Source: CAWGMT01 sp963823675 (GTDB lineage: Bacteria; Planctomycetota; Planctomycetia; Isosphaerales; Isosphaeraceae). From it: DNA of 64,000 nucleotides. Made by a program: the position numbers and the translations under genes. The notes under the pieces were generated by a model. It saw only the letters and a list, made by a program, of their open reading frames with translations. It was not told the DNA's origin and made no database searches. The first letter of the stretch is position 1; each line of letters opens with the position of its first letter. The DNA lies in assembly GCA_963823675.1 (NCBI GenBank), contig CAWGMT010000010.1, forward strand, positions 501,399-565,398, in the 5' to 3' direction. Below are positions 8,711-19,307 of this stretch, piece after piece.

Positions 8711-9912
8711 GCGCGAAACCTCCACTCCCCTCCCCCGATGACCCGATCGATCGTGCGGCCGAGGCCATCCGGCGCGCCCCCATTCCGGAAGGACCGTCTG
8801 AGCAGACCACCGCCCGGACGCTCGCTGCCTTACGTGCGGCAGACGACGCCCCGGCCATCGTTCCTTTGAAAAGGAGAAGAGTCATGTTGTCGATCTTGAA
8901 AGCCGCGGGCGCGATTCTGGCATCCGCCGGCGGTTTACTCTACCTCGTCAGTTACCCACCGGCATCGGCGACGACCGAGTTCACCGAAGTGGCGCGGAAG
9001 CTGCAAGACGCTCACACTCTCAGCTTTCGCCAGATCATGACGATAACCGGCCAGGATGCCCAGACCGCCCAGATCTCGTACAAGGTACCAGGGCTACTCC
9101 GATCTGAAGCCGTGCCGGCTGGCGGACAAGTCGCCATCGTGGACGTGCCCCATGGAAAAAGCTTGATCCTAAATCCGGCTGATAAGTCCGCGCTACTGCT
9201 CGAGGAACCGCTAGCCCAAGGTCGCCCACGCAAGCTCGATCCGGCCGCGTCGATGATCGAAGACATGCGCCGGCTCGCGCAGAAGGATGGCGAGCCCGTG
9301 GGCGAGAAGGTCATCGGCGATGTCCATGCGAGGGGCTTTCACGTGAAAGAACAAGGGCAAGACATGACCGTCTGGATCGATCCAGAGAAACGGCTCCCGC
9401 TCTTGGTCGAAGTCAAGGGCCGCGTTGCGGGCCTGGAGTTTCACATGACTCTCGCCGACATCCGGCTCGATCCGAAACTTGACGAAAGCCTCTTCGTGCT
9501 CGATCCACCGGCGGGTTATGCCCTTCGCAAAATGGGAGCGAAGCTCGTGATGACGGCGGAAGAGGCCGTGGTGCGCTTGCTCCGGACCTACGCCGAGATT
9601 TCCGGTGGAAGCTTTCCGTCCCGCATCGACGATTTCAACTCGCTCAGGCAGGTACTCTCCAGAGAGAAAATCACAAAGATTCCCGAAGCCGATCGCTACG
9701 AGCTTGCCTCTGCGACAGCGTTCATTGTGGGGTTCACGCAACCGACCAAGGACCACTACGGCTACAAGGCCGACGGTATCAAGCTCGGTGACGCCAAGTC
9801 GATCATCTTCTGGTACAAGCCCGACGGAAAGACCACATACCGCGTGGTCTACGGCGACCTGCACTTCGGGGACGTCGCGGCTGACAAGCTCCCCGAGAAG
9901 CCTAAGTTCTGA
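8707..9912 (+). CDS. Membrane-anchored LolA-like protein, putative anti-sigma partner
   Basis: A 401-residue protein translated with the upstream ECF sigma factor (4-bp overlap). Residues 1-55 are hydrophilic and cytoplasmic by charge (a DRAAEAIRRAPIPEG-type segment). One membrane helix follows at about 60-80 (LKAAGAILASAGGLLYLVSY). The remaining ~320 residues would be periplasmic: about 90-280 resemble the LolA/LppX-like lipoprotein-binding beta half-barrel found in planctomycete sigma partners (FTEVARKLQDAHTLSFRQIM, then WIDPEKRLPLLVEVK, then FVLDPPAGYAL). The last ~100 residues are a distinct unnamed domain. A short cytosolic segment before one helix fits an anti-sigma role; no zinc-binding HxxxCxxC motif was seen. 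A terminator-like hairpin follows. Confidence 0.7.
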   Translation: MSAKPPLPSPDDPIDRAAEAIRRAPIPEGPSEQTTARTLAALRAADDAPAIVPLKRRRVMLSILKAAGAILASAGGLLYLVSYPPASATTEFTEVARKLQDAHTLSFRQIMTITGQDAQTAQISYKVPGLLRSEAVPAGGQVAIVDVPHGKSLILNPADKSALLLEEPLAQGRPRKLDPAASMIEDMRRLAQKDGEPVGEKVIGDVHARGFHVKEQGQDMTVWIDPEKRLPLLVEVKGRVAGLEFHMTLADIRLDPKLDESLFVLDPPAGYALRKMGAKLVMTAEEAVVRLLRTYAEISGGSFPSRIDDFNSLRQVLSREKITKIPEADRYELASATAFIVGFTQPTKDHYGYKADGIKLGDAKSIIFWYKPDGKTTYRVVYGDLHFGDVAADKLPEKPKF

Positions 9913-9931
9913 TCTCGCTGGAATTCGTCGA

Positions 9932-9993
9932 CCAAGGAGCACCGGACGGGAGGCCGGGCGTCGCCCTCGTGCCCTTCCCGGCCGGTGCCTTGG
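9932..9993. terminator. Strong hairpin between two convergent genes
   Basis: The left arm (ccaaggagcaccggacggga) pairs with the right arm (tcccggccggtgccttgg) over about 17 base pairs with small bulges. It sits in the 108-bp gap between the LolA-like gene and the convergent aldehyde dehydrogenase gene, so it could end transcription from both sides. No T-run is present, as is common in GC-rich genomes. Confidence 0.55.
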
Positions 9994-10020
9994 ATCCTGA
10001 CGTGCGTCGATCACTCGAAT

Positions 10021-11496
10021 TCAATCGAGCGCGACGGTGACTGTCTTGAGCTCGGTGTAGTTATCGAGCGACTTCTCGCCGAGTTCTCTCCCGATGCCGC
10101 TGGTCTTGAACCCGCCGAAGGGCGCCGCGGCGTCGAAGACGTCGTAGCAATTGATCCAGACCGTCCCTGCGCGGATGCGGTCGGCAACGGCGTGGGCTTT
10201 CTTGAGATCGCGGGTCCAGACTGCCGCGGCCAGGCCGTAGTCGGTCGTGTTGGCCCGCTCGATCACCTCGTCGATTTCCTTGAACCTGAGCACCTGCATC
10301 ACCGGTCCAAAGATCTCCTCCCTGGCGATCGCCATGTTGTCCTTGACCTCGGCAAAGACCGTGGGCTTGATGAAATAGCCCCGAGACCCAAACCGCTCGC
10401 CGCCGGTTACGCACCGCGCGCCCTGCTCTTTGCCCGACTTGATGTAGCCGAGCACCTTGTCGAACTGAGTCTTGTCGACCTGCGGGCCCTGCTCGGTCTT
10501 GGCATCAAACGGATCGCCGAGCTGGCGCTTTTCGCTGGCGGTGGCGAGTCGTTCAACCATCGCGTCGTAAACCTTGTCTTGAACCAGCAGCCGGCTGCCA
10601 GCACAGCAGCATTGGCCCTGGTTCAGAAAAAGGCCGAGCATCGCCCCGTTGACCGCCGCGTCGAGATCGGCATCCGCGAAGACGATGTTAGGGCTCTTGC
10701 CCCCAAGCTCGAGCGTGACCCGCTTGAGCGTACCGGCAGCGTTCTGCATGATGATCCGGCCGATCTCGGTCAACCCGGTAAAGGCGATCTTATCAACGCC
10801 GCGGTGCTTGACCAGCGCATCGCCGGCCGTCTCCCCATAGCCGGGAACGATATTGATCACGCCCGCGGGAAATCCAGCTTCCAGGGCGAGCTGACCCAGG
10901 CGCAGGGCGGTCAGCGGGGTTTGCTCGGCCGGCTTGAGGACGACGGTGCACCCCGCCGCCAGTGCCGGGCCCCACTTCCACGCGACCATCAACATCGGAA
11001 AGTTCCAGGGGATGATCTGCCCGACAACACCGACCGGCTCGCGCTTGGTGTAACAGAAATACCGGCCGCGCACCGGGATTGTCTGGCCGTGAATCTTGTC
11101 GGCCCAGCCGGCATAATAGCGGAAGCAGTCGATCACGAGCGGCAAATCGGCGCTCTTGCTCTCACCGATCGGCTTGCCGTTATCCAGCGTTTCGAGCTCG
11201 GCGAGTTCGTCCGTATGCGACTCGATCACGTCGGCGAGCTTGTTCAGGAGCCGTCCCCGATCGCGCGCGTCCATGGTGCGCCAGGGCCCGGAATCAAACG
11301 CCTTGCGCGCAGCCTTCACCGCCAGATCGATATCGGCCGCATCCCCTTCGGCCACCTGGGTGATCACCTCCTCCGTAGCGGGGTTGATTGTGTCAAACGT
11401 CTTGCCGCTCTGGCTGTCGCGCCACTTGCCATCGATCAGCATCTTGGTCTGGTACGTGGTACCGACCTTGCGGCGCGCCTTGGTTGCCGTGGCCAT
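10021..11496 (-). CDS. NAD(P)-dependent aldehyde dehydrogenase
   Basis: A complete 491-residue aldehyde dehydrogenase of the ALDH1/2-like class. Seen are the cofactor-binding IIPWNFPMLMVAWKWGPALA and KPAEQTPLTALRL, the catalytic Glu in VTLELGGKSPNIVF, the catalytic Cys in NQGQCCCAGSRLLV, and the C-terminal FGGFKTSGIGRELGEKSLDN. It oxidises an aldehyde to the carboxylic acid with NAD(P)+ in the cytoplasm. Closeness to the ALDH2 type (GRYFCYTKREPVGVVGQI) favours aliphatic aldehydes, but substrate is not readable. The start is ATG; the lysine-rich MATATKARRKVGTTYQT lead is typical. It is a single-gene unit. Confidence 0.93.
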   Translation of the reverse strand: MATATKARRKVGTTYQTKMLIDGKWRDSQSGKTFDTINPATEEVITQVAEGDAADIDLAVKAARKAFDSGPWRTMDARDRGRLLNKLADVIESHTDELAELETLDNGKPIGESKSADLPLVIDCFRYYAGWADKIHGQTIPVRGRYFCYTKREPVGVVGQIIPWNFPMLMVAWKWGPALAAGCTVVLKPAEQTPLTALRLGQLALEAGFPAGVINIVPGYGETAGDALVKHRGVDKIAFTGLTEIGRIIMQNAAGTLKRVTLELGGKSPNIVFADADLDAAVNGAMLGLFLNQGQCCCAGSRLLVQDKVYDAMVERLATASEKRQLGDPFDAKTEQGPQVDKTQFDKVLGYIKSGKEQGARCVTGGERFGSRGYFIKPTVFAEVKDNMAIAREEIFGPVMQVLRFKEIDEVIERANTTDYGLAAAVWTRDLKKAHAVADRIRAGTVWINCYDVFDAAAPFGGFKTSGIGRELGEKSLDNYTELKTVTVALD

Positions 11497-11673
11497 GAGT
11501 TGTTCTCCCTGACAAAGAACCGAGCGATCCTCGCGGGGGTCGAATCCTTTCCTCGAACCACTGGCGTCATCTTAATGATCGAACAGCGAGCAACTCAAGC
11601 GCGGCAGAGTTTCCTGCCCGGACTACAATCCGTCACCTGCCTTCGCAAACACCCGATTCGCCCCAGACTCCCA

Positions 11674-12722
11674 TTACCACTTATCGATCGGTCCAGAGGG
11701 AACGGGGACGTAGAAGTCATGATGGCCCGGCATCGGCAATTCGGGCCCGGCGGCCCGAGCGATCGCGACGACTTCGTCGAAGAGCGCCGGACTTGAAAGG
11801 TTGAGCAGGCGCCGATAAAGCAGCCTCGGCATCCGGGTGAAATGGAAGTACCACTTGAGGATCTTGCGAAACTGAAGGCAGCCATAGTGCTCGCCGCGCC
11901 TGGCGATCAATCCATGGAAATGCAGGCCCATCAGGTCGAGTCGTTCGTTGAAGGTCGGCTCCGTGCCCGGGTCGCCCGTTCGACTCCAGGCATCGAGCTG
12001 GCTGAAGATGAAGGGATTGGCCAGAGCACCCGGCCGATCGAGATGGCAGCGCAACCGGTTTCCTCGAAGGTTGCCGCGGCATCGGCGATCGTGCGGATGT
12101 CGCCGTTGGCGACGATCGGGATCCGCTCGACCGCCTCGACCACCGCGGCAATTCCCGCCCGGTTGACCGCTCCCTTAAATCCTTGTTCACGCGTCCGGCC
12201 GTGGACGATCACGGCCGCGACACCGACTTGCTCGAACGCGCGGGCCAGTGTCGGTGCGGTCAGCGACTGGTCGTCCCATCCCAGCCGCATCTTCACGGTC
12301 ACTGGAATGCTCACAGCGCCCACAATCGCCGAGATCAGCTCGACGGCGCGATCGACCTCGCACATGAGCGCCGAGCCGCCACCATTCTTGACGACTTTCC
12401 TGACCGGGCACCCCATGTTGATATCGACAGCCGATGCCCCCTGCCCTTCGACGCAGCGGGCCGCTTCCTGCATCTCGGCGATCACCGTGCCGTAAATCTG
12501 GATCGAGAGGGGCCTGTCCGTCTCGCAGGTCTCGGACAACTCCAAGGCGCGCCGCCGCCCTTCGACCAGCGACCGGGCGTTGACCAGGTCGGTCGTGGCC
12601 GAACCCAGTCCGCCACACTGACGGACTGCCAGCCGAAACGCCAGGCTGGTGTAGCCCGCGAGGGGTGCCAGGAAAAACCGCGAGGGAATTGTCGCACGGC
12701 CCAGGCACATCGGCTCGCGCAT
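11674..12722 (-). CDS. tRNA-dihydrouridine synthase family protein, one frameshift
   Basis: FMN-dependent reductase that turns uridine into dihydrouridine in tRNA D-loops. The TIM barrel begins with FFLAPLAGYTSLAFRLAVRQ (FMN/PMAGxT-type motif). It continues with the catalytic Cys in INMGCPVRKVVKNGGGSALM, the substrate-binding VTVKMRLGWDD, VIVHGRTREQGFKG, and IVANGDIRTIADA. At about 12030 the frame must shift by -1, in a run of G (cgggtg), to join ISIGR with ALANPFIFSQLDAW, the canonical barrel end; the C-terminal helical domain then follows to 11674. Start taken at 12722 (MREPMCLGRATIPSRFF); an upstream ATG at 12806 would add 28 unconserved residues. The IS4-type element sits about 150 bp upstream of this start. 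Confidence 0.85.
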
Positions 12723-12860
12723 GATGGCGGGAGCAGGTGGTAGCAAGTGTAAACAGGGCTCTGGCAAGCGTGGCTCCTTGCCGCTTTCACAGGTGACTAA
12801 GTGCACCCGCGGAACGGATTGCGCAAGTGTACGTCAGGCTTTGAAGGTGCCATAATGACA

Positions 12861-12870
12861 GGTTTTTCGA
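12861..12870. repeat. Left 10-bp direct repeat flanking the IS4-type element
   Basis: The sequence ggtttttcga occurs here and again at 14575-14584, just outside the two ends of the insertion sequence. This fits a target-site duplication; it is separated from the inferred IS ends by 1 and 3 bases. Confidence 0.5.
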
Positions 12871-14574
12871 CACTGTAGCAAGGAAATCGGGCGGCAGGCT
12901 TTGCCCCAGGGTGGACCATGGCGGAGAAACTCGTTCCCACGCTCTGCGCTTGTCATTCCTGGAATAGTGCGTGCACGCTATTGTTGCTAATAGTGCACAT
13001 GTGCAGTCATTCTCGCACGCTCAAGCTTAGCCCCTCTCACGAGGAGCCGGAGCTCCTTCATGCCTCGCCACAGCGTGATCCAGCCCGGCATCCCATCTCG
13101 GCGGCGGTTCATGTGGCCTCCGAGCCGTCCCAGGGCGAGCAGCACCTCCGCCACCGTCGTCAGGTCGCGCTCCGTCGCCAGACTGAGTATCTGCAGCTCC
13201 AACTCGTCGAGACCCGTGCACGTCGCGGGAGCATCTGGGTAGTCGCGGCCCAGCTCGCGCAGGTCCAGCAGCCGCAGCGCCACCACGCTCATCACTGCGA
13301 TCGCCGCGAACAATCGGTTGGCCCGCTCCAACTGCAATTTCTCCACCTTCATGCCGGTCTTGAGGCCCTTGTGAAACTCCTCGATCAGAAAGCGTGTGGC
13401 GTAGTCCATCACGACCACCACCACCTCGCTAAAGCTCTCGGTCGGCAAGTCGGTGTACAGCACCCATTCCAACGCCTCGACGCCCCCAGATGGATCTGCC
13501 TCCCAGACCCGGATGAACCAGCAGTCGATCGGCTCCCCCGTACCGGCCGCTTGGCCCGCGCGCTCCGGCGCTTTGACGCGCACCGGGCCACAACTAATCA
13601 GCAGCTTCGCTCGACGCGCGGGCTGCCCGTCACGGCCACGCAGTTCCAGATACATCCCCCCCAGCGGTGCCACGCTCGTGATGTGCTCGAAGACCAGCCC
13701 GAGCCGCTTACCATCGGCCGGATTGAGCAGAACGCGATTCTGACTGACCCGGATCACGAAGCCGTGGCCCAATGCTCGACAGGACGCCATAAACTCATAA
13801 ATATCCGCCTCGCGATCGGCGACCCGCACCCAGCGGACCGCCGGATCGCTCGGTGCGCGCCCGATGCGGGTGCCCGAGTCGAGCCAGCGGTCCGACTCTC
13901 GATCCCGGATCTGCCGCTGCCGCGATCCGGCCTGCTTCGGCGTCTCCGGATCCCTGGGGGAGCGAATCAGGTATTGCTGGTCGGCCAGCCCCAGGATCGT
14001 CACCGGTGGGCGATGCCCGCTTGCGTCCGGTACGGACGAGAGGGGAGCACGCACCGCGAGAATCGAGTGAAGGAGAAAGCCCTGCTGCCCCGGCTCCGAA
14101 TCACCAATCGGTCCCAGCCCGGGTATCGGCTGCTTGCGATGGGAGTAGGAGGGAAAGGTCGTGTCCTCCAAGAGGAGGTATCGACCGGGCGTGCGGAGCT
14201 CGGCCATCACCAGTCGGCGATGACGCGCCTGGATTGCATCCGGGACCACCTCGCGTTCGTCGAGGAGGTCGTAAGTGGCGTCGATGTCGTACTTGCGGCT
14301 GAAGAGTTCGGGGATCATCTTGCCAGGCTGCTCGGCAAGCGCCTTCGCCAACGCCATGATCCGCTTCCTCCGGGCGCAATTGCCGACCCTGATCCCATCG
14401 AACTGCGCCGAGCCCAGTCCCCTGGCGGGGCGTTGTGAATTGACATCCATGTGAACATAGTTGGCTACATCCATGAGTCTGCTGGTAAGATTCAGCCAAC
14501 CATGATACCAAATTCTCAGGAATGACAAGCGCAGAGCGTGGGAACGAGTCACCTGATTCCCCTGCTACAGTATC
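12871..14574. mobile_element. IS4-family insertion sequence with terminal inverted repeats
   Basis: A 1.7-kb element bounded by related ends: left cactgtagcaaggaaatcgg (12871-12890) and right, read inward, tactgtagcaggggaatcag (14572 down to 14553). Inside these, a perfect 32-bp inverted repeat is present at 12929-12960 and 14518-14549 (actcgttcccac ... gtcattcct). About 40 extra bases lie between the outer and inner repeat on the left side only. A 10-bp direct repeat flanks the whole element. It carries one transposase gene on the minus strand. Confidence 0.8.
12987..14450 (-). CDS. IS4-family (Tn5/IS50-like) transposase
   Basis: A DDE transposase of the IS4/Tn5 type, 487 residues from the chosen ATG at 14450 (MDVNSQRPARGLGSAQFDG); the longer open frame runs back through the inverted repeat and is not used. 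Catalytic residues can be placed: first Asp in RYLLLEDTTFPSY, second Asp in WVRVADREADIYEF, and Glu in the Tn5-type YREK-like region, here FLIEEFHKGLKTGMKVEKLQ. The N-terminal region resembles the Tn5 DNA-binding domain (RRIMALAKALAEQPGKMIPE-like, YDIDATYDLLDE). The frame is intact, so the element may be active. It moves by cut-and-paste. Confidence 0.9.
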   Translation of the reverse strand: MDVNSQRPARGLGSAQFDGIRVGNCARRKRIMALAKALAEQPGKMIPELFSRKYDIDATYDLLDEREVVPDAIQARHRRLVMAELRTPGRYLLLEDTTFPSYSHRKQPIPGLGPIGDSEPGQQGFLLHSILAVRAPLSSVPDASGHRPPVTILGLADQQYLIRSPRDPETPKQAGSRQRQIRDRESDRWLDSGTRIGRAPSDPAVRWVRVADREADIYEFMASCRALGHGFVIRVSQNRVLLNPADGKRLGLVFEHITSVAPLGGMYLELRGRDGQPARRAKLLISCGPVRVKAPERAGQAAGTGEPIDCWFIRVWEADPSGGVEALEWVLYTDLPTESFSEVVVVVMDYATRFLIEEFHKGLKTGMKVEKLQLERANRLFAAIAVMSVVALRLLDLRELGRDYPDAPATCTGLDELELQILSLATERDLTTVAEVLLALGRLGGHMNRRRDGMPGWITLWRGMKELRLLVRGAKLERARMTAHVHY

Positions 14575-14584
14575 GGTTTTTCGA
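14575..14584. repeat. Right 10-bp direct repeat flanking the IS4-type element
   Basis: Second copy of ggtttttcga, matching 12861-12870 on the other side of the insertion sequence. Confidence 0.5.
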
Positions 14585-14805
14585 GGTTTTCTTCAAGCAC
14601 TCGTCGGTGAGGGGCATTCCGTCGTCAGTTCCACCGTGCACACCGATCCGTCAACAAGCTTGAGGGAAAAGGGCCGGAATGGTTGGGGCGCATAGCTTGG
14701 CGAATCTGGTCAACGCTCCGCATGATCACGACCCCGTCGTGGGCTTCTTGATCCTCGACCGCAAACGTTGCCTTGCCAGCGAATTGGCCGTTCGCGCACA
14801 GTCTT

Positions 14806-17800
14806 CTAGAGAGCTTCGATCGTGGGATCGGCCACTTCCGCTTCATCGCCCAAGGGCGCGTGCGACTCGACCAGCGGAGCCGTCCGGTTGCCATCGCCTG
14901 GTGCGCCGTTGCCGTCGCCAGCGTCGGCGGCCCCATCCCCGGCCGGAACGGAATCGGCGGTGATTGCGGCTTTCGCATCCCCGTTGGGCCGACCCGCCAT
15001 CTCGGGGAGCGGCCGGGTAGTGAAGCTTTGCTTGACCTTTTCCAGCCACTCTGGCTCAGGAATGCCGTAGGGCCGGAATTTCTCGATGCGGTTTTCCTCT
15101 TCGCTGAAATACAACGCCCGGTTTTCACCGAGCTTGCTCGCCGCCGGCATGTCTATGAGCGTACTGGAGTCGTTGGCGCTCATCTGGAACAGGATCCGGT
15201 TCTCGAATTCCTTGGTCCCCTGGCGGTCGAAAGTCCGGTTGAGATTGTTGACACTGTCGCACCAGACCATCGTGTGGACCCCCACCGGCGGCCCTTCGCG
15301 GAGAATATCGCCGAATAGCTTTGACGGCGGGACCGGTTTGCTTTCGTCGTATCGCGAGTAACCAAAGTCGTCGTCCGCCTTGCGAAGATCGCGGAACCGC
15401 TGAAGATCGTAAATCATGATGTAGATCGGTCCTTGATCCTCGGTCGAGGCTTTCTGGCGGCTCTCGACCTCGGCAGCCAGGTCGGCGAACGTCGTTGACA
15501 AGTTGCGCCACGTCACGTTGACCACCGGATGAGGCAGAGCGGAGGCGAGCTGACCGAGTTTCCCCGCCAGCGCCGAGTCGAACCGGACTGCCGTCCAGGA
15601 GGTAGAAGCGGCAGGTCTGGGGACCGACCGGCGCGTGCTGCGCGGCGACGCTGATCGACGCCATCATCATCATGGCGAGCGCCGCCTCGTCGTTCTGGCC
15701 GACGATCAGGACGTTGCTGCCGCTCTGCGGGCGGAAGACGATGGACGTCGGGTCCTTGATCGCGATCGCGTCGCCCAGCCACGCATGGTCGGCCTTGGCT
15801 GCCTCGCCCCAGTCGGGCCTGGCCAGGAGTTCATTTAAGAGCGGGTTCTTGCCGACCTCCGCGGGGAGGTTTCCCTCGAATACGATCGGGGGCGGAATCG
15901 TTCGCTTCAGACCGCGGGCCATCTCCCGGATCTTCTCCAGATAGATCTCTCGGCGCACGTCGGGCAGCCAGACGACCTGGAACAGATTGTTGCCCTCGAC
16001 CATGCCGTTGGCGTCGTTGTAGATCGCCTCGCCGGGCCTAGTCAAGAGCCGGGCGGCCGTGTTGTCTTCGCTCAAGATCAAGTGGGCGTCGGCTTCGCTG
16101 CATTGAAGTGCGATCCGCACCGCCATCTGGCCCAGAGTGGCTCGCGGCAGCGAGTAAGCGCCTCCCAGGGTCTGCGAGCCGAGATGAACGTGCATGCCGA
16201 AGGCGCGACCTTGCCGGACCAGGCGATCCAGCAAGAGAGACACCTCCTGGGCAATCTTGTCGTCCTCGATGAAGAACTCCTGAAACTCGTCCACGATCAG
16301 CAGGATCCGTGGCATCGGTACCTCGGGCCTCGCCTCGCGATAGCCCGCCAGGTCCTGGCAGCCGAGCTCCCGGTAGATTTCGCCGCGTTGCTTGAGCTCG
16401 ACATCGAGGCGCTGGAGCACGCTCAAGCCGAACTCGCGTTCGCTCTCGACGGCGATGACGCGCGCATGCGGCAGCTCCATGGTGGCGTAGACCTTGAATT
16501 CGACGCCCTTCTTGAAGTCGATCAGATAGAGCTCCAGCTCATCGGGGCTGTAGCGCAGTGCGCCGTTTGTGATCAGCGCGTGCAGGAGCGTCGATTTGCC
16601 CGATCCGGTCTTGCCGGAGATCAGACAGTGCTGCGACGTTCCCTTGCCCAGCTTGAGGTGCTGCAGCTTGGTCGCCCCGGCCCGGCCGAGTGGAATGTCG
16701 ACCCCCTTGCTGGAGTCGAAGCTCCAGTACTGGTCGGGTTTGGGCGCGATGAACTCGAACGGCACCTCGACCCGGTTGGCGTCGCGCCGGCGTTGCCGAT
16801 CAAGTGGAGCAGCTTCGAAAACCGCGCCTGGTCGGGGGGCGTATCGAGCGCCAGGGGATACCGCCCAAAGTTCGGCTCGCGCCACTGGAGCCGGCTTTCT
16901 TTCCAGGCCATGTTCACGCAGTGGCCCTCGAGATCCTTGAGCTGAAAACCCGATGGAAGCTGAAGCTTGGTGTCGAGCAGAACAAGCGCGTAGACGCCGC
17001 ATCGCGCACCGCTGCTGACGATGCTGACCAACCGCCGGATGGCATTATCGTTGAAATTGGTGGGAAAATTGGCGACGACCACGACCCGGAACGGCTCGGC
17101 GACTTCACCCGCCATGGTGTTGTATTCTTCGATCGTCTCGAACTCATTGCGCAGGTATTTCTGGATCACGTTCTCCATGTGCTCGGTGAGGTCGGTCAGC
17201 CGCTGCTCGATGTGGGAAGCCTCGGTCCAGATGCGGTTGGTGACCAGCAGCTCGTGATAATCACCCAGGTGCATGAAGGCCGCGAAGTTCTCGCCGAGCC
17301 CGACCGGGTCGATGATGGTGAATCGGACTTTTCCCGGTGGTACGGAGCTGAGATACCGGAGCATCAGAGACTGGAGCAGCACGATCGCCGCGTCCTTGCC
17401 CGCGTCGGCCGCTCTGATCAGCATCGAGCCCTGGATCGGGAAGGGCAGAAGCGCTGGTAGATCGAAGTGGGTCGTCACCGATTTGAGCCGCGGATCGACG
17501 GGAATTCCGTTGGGGAACTGGCTCAAGTCGACCGCGAATGTCCCGAATCGCAGCCCCGGGGGAACCTCGGTCGGCATCTTCCAGCCATCGAGCTCGGGCC
17601 GAGACCATTCGAGGAAGCGTCGCGAAGCTTCCTCGTTGACCTGGCCCAGGGTGTCGTCAATCTGCCCCATTCCCTCGGTCCAGTTCTTGATGAGGGAATT
17701 CCACGCCTGGGTGTAAAGCTGCTGGGTAGCTTCCTTGATCTTCCGGTTCGACTCATCGAGCTCGCGCCGATCCTTTTCGTATTTCTCCTTGAGCGCAACG

Positions 17801-18995
17801 ATGCGAGGCGGGTAGTGCTCCTCTACCTTTTTGAGCGCTTCTTCGAATTTCTTCTGGATTGCCTCGAGCCGGGCCGGATACTCGATATCGGCCTCCTGCA
17901 TCGCCTTCTGTTGCCGTTGTTGAAACTCGGCGACGCGGCGGGTCATCGTCTCCTCGGCCTCGCGAACCTTGTCGGCCCGGATGCGCTCGAACTCCTTGAG
18001 CTTGGTCTCAAACTCGTTCTTGACCCAGTCCTTGCTCTGCTCAATCAATTGTTCGGCGTCGGTGACCGCCTTGCGCAGCGGGGCGGCATGGCGCAGGCGC
18101 GCGGCCGGGCCAGCCCCGCCAGGCCGATCCAGGCCCCGATCCCGCTGCCCAAAGCCGCGACGGCCCCCGCAATGCCGGCGCCCGTCCAGCCGATCGAGGT
18201 CTGAGTCCCCAGTGCGCCGGCGACTCCCCCCCCGAGCAGGAGGAACGGCCAGACGAAGACCTGCATCTGCAAGAACCTGGGGAGCTTGAGCGAATCGAGA
18301 GCGATCAGTTCATGTTCGATCAGGGTCAGGCCGGCCCGGAGGTGCGTCAGGGGATTGTCCTCGGCGGGCTGTTCGGCGGCCTCGGGCGCCCCAGCATCAT
18401 CGCCGGGCGTTTCGCCCGGTTGCGCAGGGGTCGCTACAGGGGGGGGAGCGGCCGCCGCGGCCGCCAGGGCCGCGGCTTCCTCCTCGGGACTGCCCTTGGC
18501 CAGTCTTCCACATTGCTTCAGCAGGTGGGCCGATTCATCCTGCCTGACGTGGAACTCGTCGATCGTGCCCGCCCACCGGGCCTCGGTCGCCCGCCTCCAC
18601 TTGATCCCGTCGTCGCGCGTGCCTTCGAAGAACGCCAATGCTTGCCAGCCGGCTTCCTCCTTGGACTTCTTGGCACGGCGCTGGTCCTTCTTGAACTGAT
18701 CGTCGATCCGCTGCTTTTCCTGGGCGTATTCGTTCTTGGTCGCCTGGGTGTTGCGCTGGTAGGTCTGGTTCACCTCTTGGCGCGCCCGGCCATATTCGGC
18801 TTCCAGGGCTTCGCTGTCGACTTTGTACTTGCCGGCAAGCTGCCGAGCGGCCGCACGATACTCGTTCTCTTCGCGTTCAATCCGCCGGCGAAACCCCGTT
18901 TCGGTCTCGGATTCGTTCTTGGCACGAGTGGCAATCAGCGCTTCGAGATCCGCAAGCGCAACCGTTTCTTTTTGGACAAGTGGCGACTCAGGCAT
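14806..18995 (-). CDS. Giant FtsK/SpoIIIE-type ATPase with N-terminal coiled coils and two membrane helices (type VII secretion-like), three frameshifts
   Basis: The reconstructed protein is about 1,395 residues. Order: coiled coil with many charged residues (1-120), a Pro/Ala-rich linker (170-215), two membrane helices (about 245-290; FLQMQVFVWPFLLLGGGVAG and WTGAGIAGAVAALGSGIGAW), a second coiled coil (to about 400), then three FtsK-like modules. Module 1 has a degenerate P-loop (RAADAGKDAAIVLL). Module 2 has a good Walker A (ISGKTGSGKSTLLHAL) and Walker B (RILLIVDEFQEFF). Module 3 is degenerate (LIVGQNDEAALAMMM). Three modules in a row resemble EccC of ESX/type VII secretion. Frameshifts fall near 18105, 16785 (-1) and 15590 (+1 c); each join restores conserved sequence. 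It is the last gene of an operon starting with a WXG100-like protein. DNA pumping is an alternative role. Confidence 0.82.
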
Positions 18996-19094
18996 ATTCT
19001 CTCAACCCGCTCTGTTATCAAGATGTCCATGCGCGCGGCCCGATACCTGCGAGGTCCACTCGCAGGCGGCAGCCGCGTTCCGCGCGGCCGCGGT

Positions 19095-19307
19095 TCAGTC
19101 CTCCCGGCACTGAGCCCGGAGCTTACCCAGTACTTCGGAAATCTTCTCCATCCCGACGATCGCGTTCTTGGCATTCTGTTCCAGGGGAACGATATGAAGC
19201 TTCTCGAACTCGCGGGCGACGGGATCGTCCCAGGTTTCCTGGGCGATGTCCCATTGTTCCCGCACGTGTTTCAGCGCGTGCTGCAGCCGTCCCGAATGCG
19301 CGCTCAT
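19095..19307 (-). CDS. Small helical protein of the WXG100/FtsK operon
   Basis: A 70-residue, mostly helical protein (MSAHSGRLQHALKHVREQWD ...). Its ATG overlaps the stop of the preceding coiled-coil gene (ATGA), and the FtsK-type gene starts 100 bp further on. It has two tryptophans, in EQWDIAQETWDDPVAREFE, the second followed by Asp-Asp; the layout (helix, W-x-x-Pro, helix) is reminiscent of a divergent WXG-type helical hairpin or a chaperone for one. No family can be assigned from sequence alone. Confidence 0.65.
   Translation of the reverse strand: MSAHSGRLQHALKHVREQWDIAQETWDDPVAREFEKLHIVPLEQNAKNAIVGMEKISEVLGKLRAQCRED

Noticed and set aside
9985..11796. Long plus-strand open frame of about 600 codons
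   Set aside because: It is the shadow of the minus-strand aldehyde dehydrogenase; its translation has no recognisable motifs and the opposite strand encodes an intact enzyme.
12918..14438. Plus-strand open frame through the IS4-type element
   Set aside because: It is antisense to the intact transposase and begins at the inverted repeat; no protein features.
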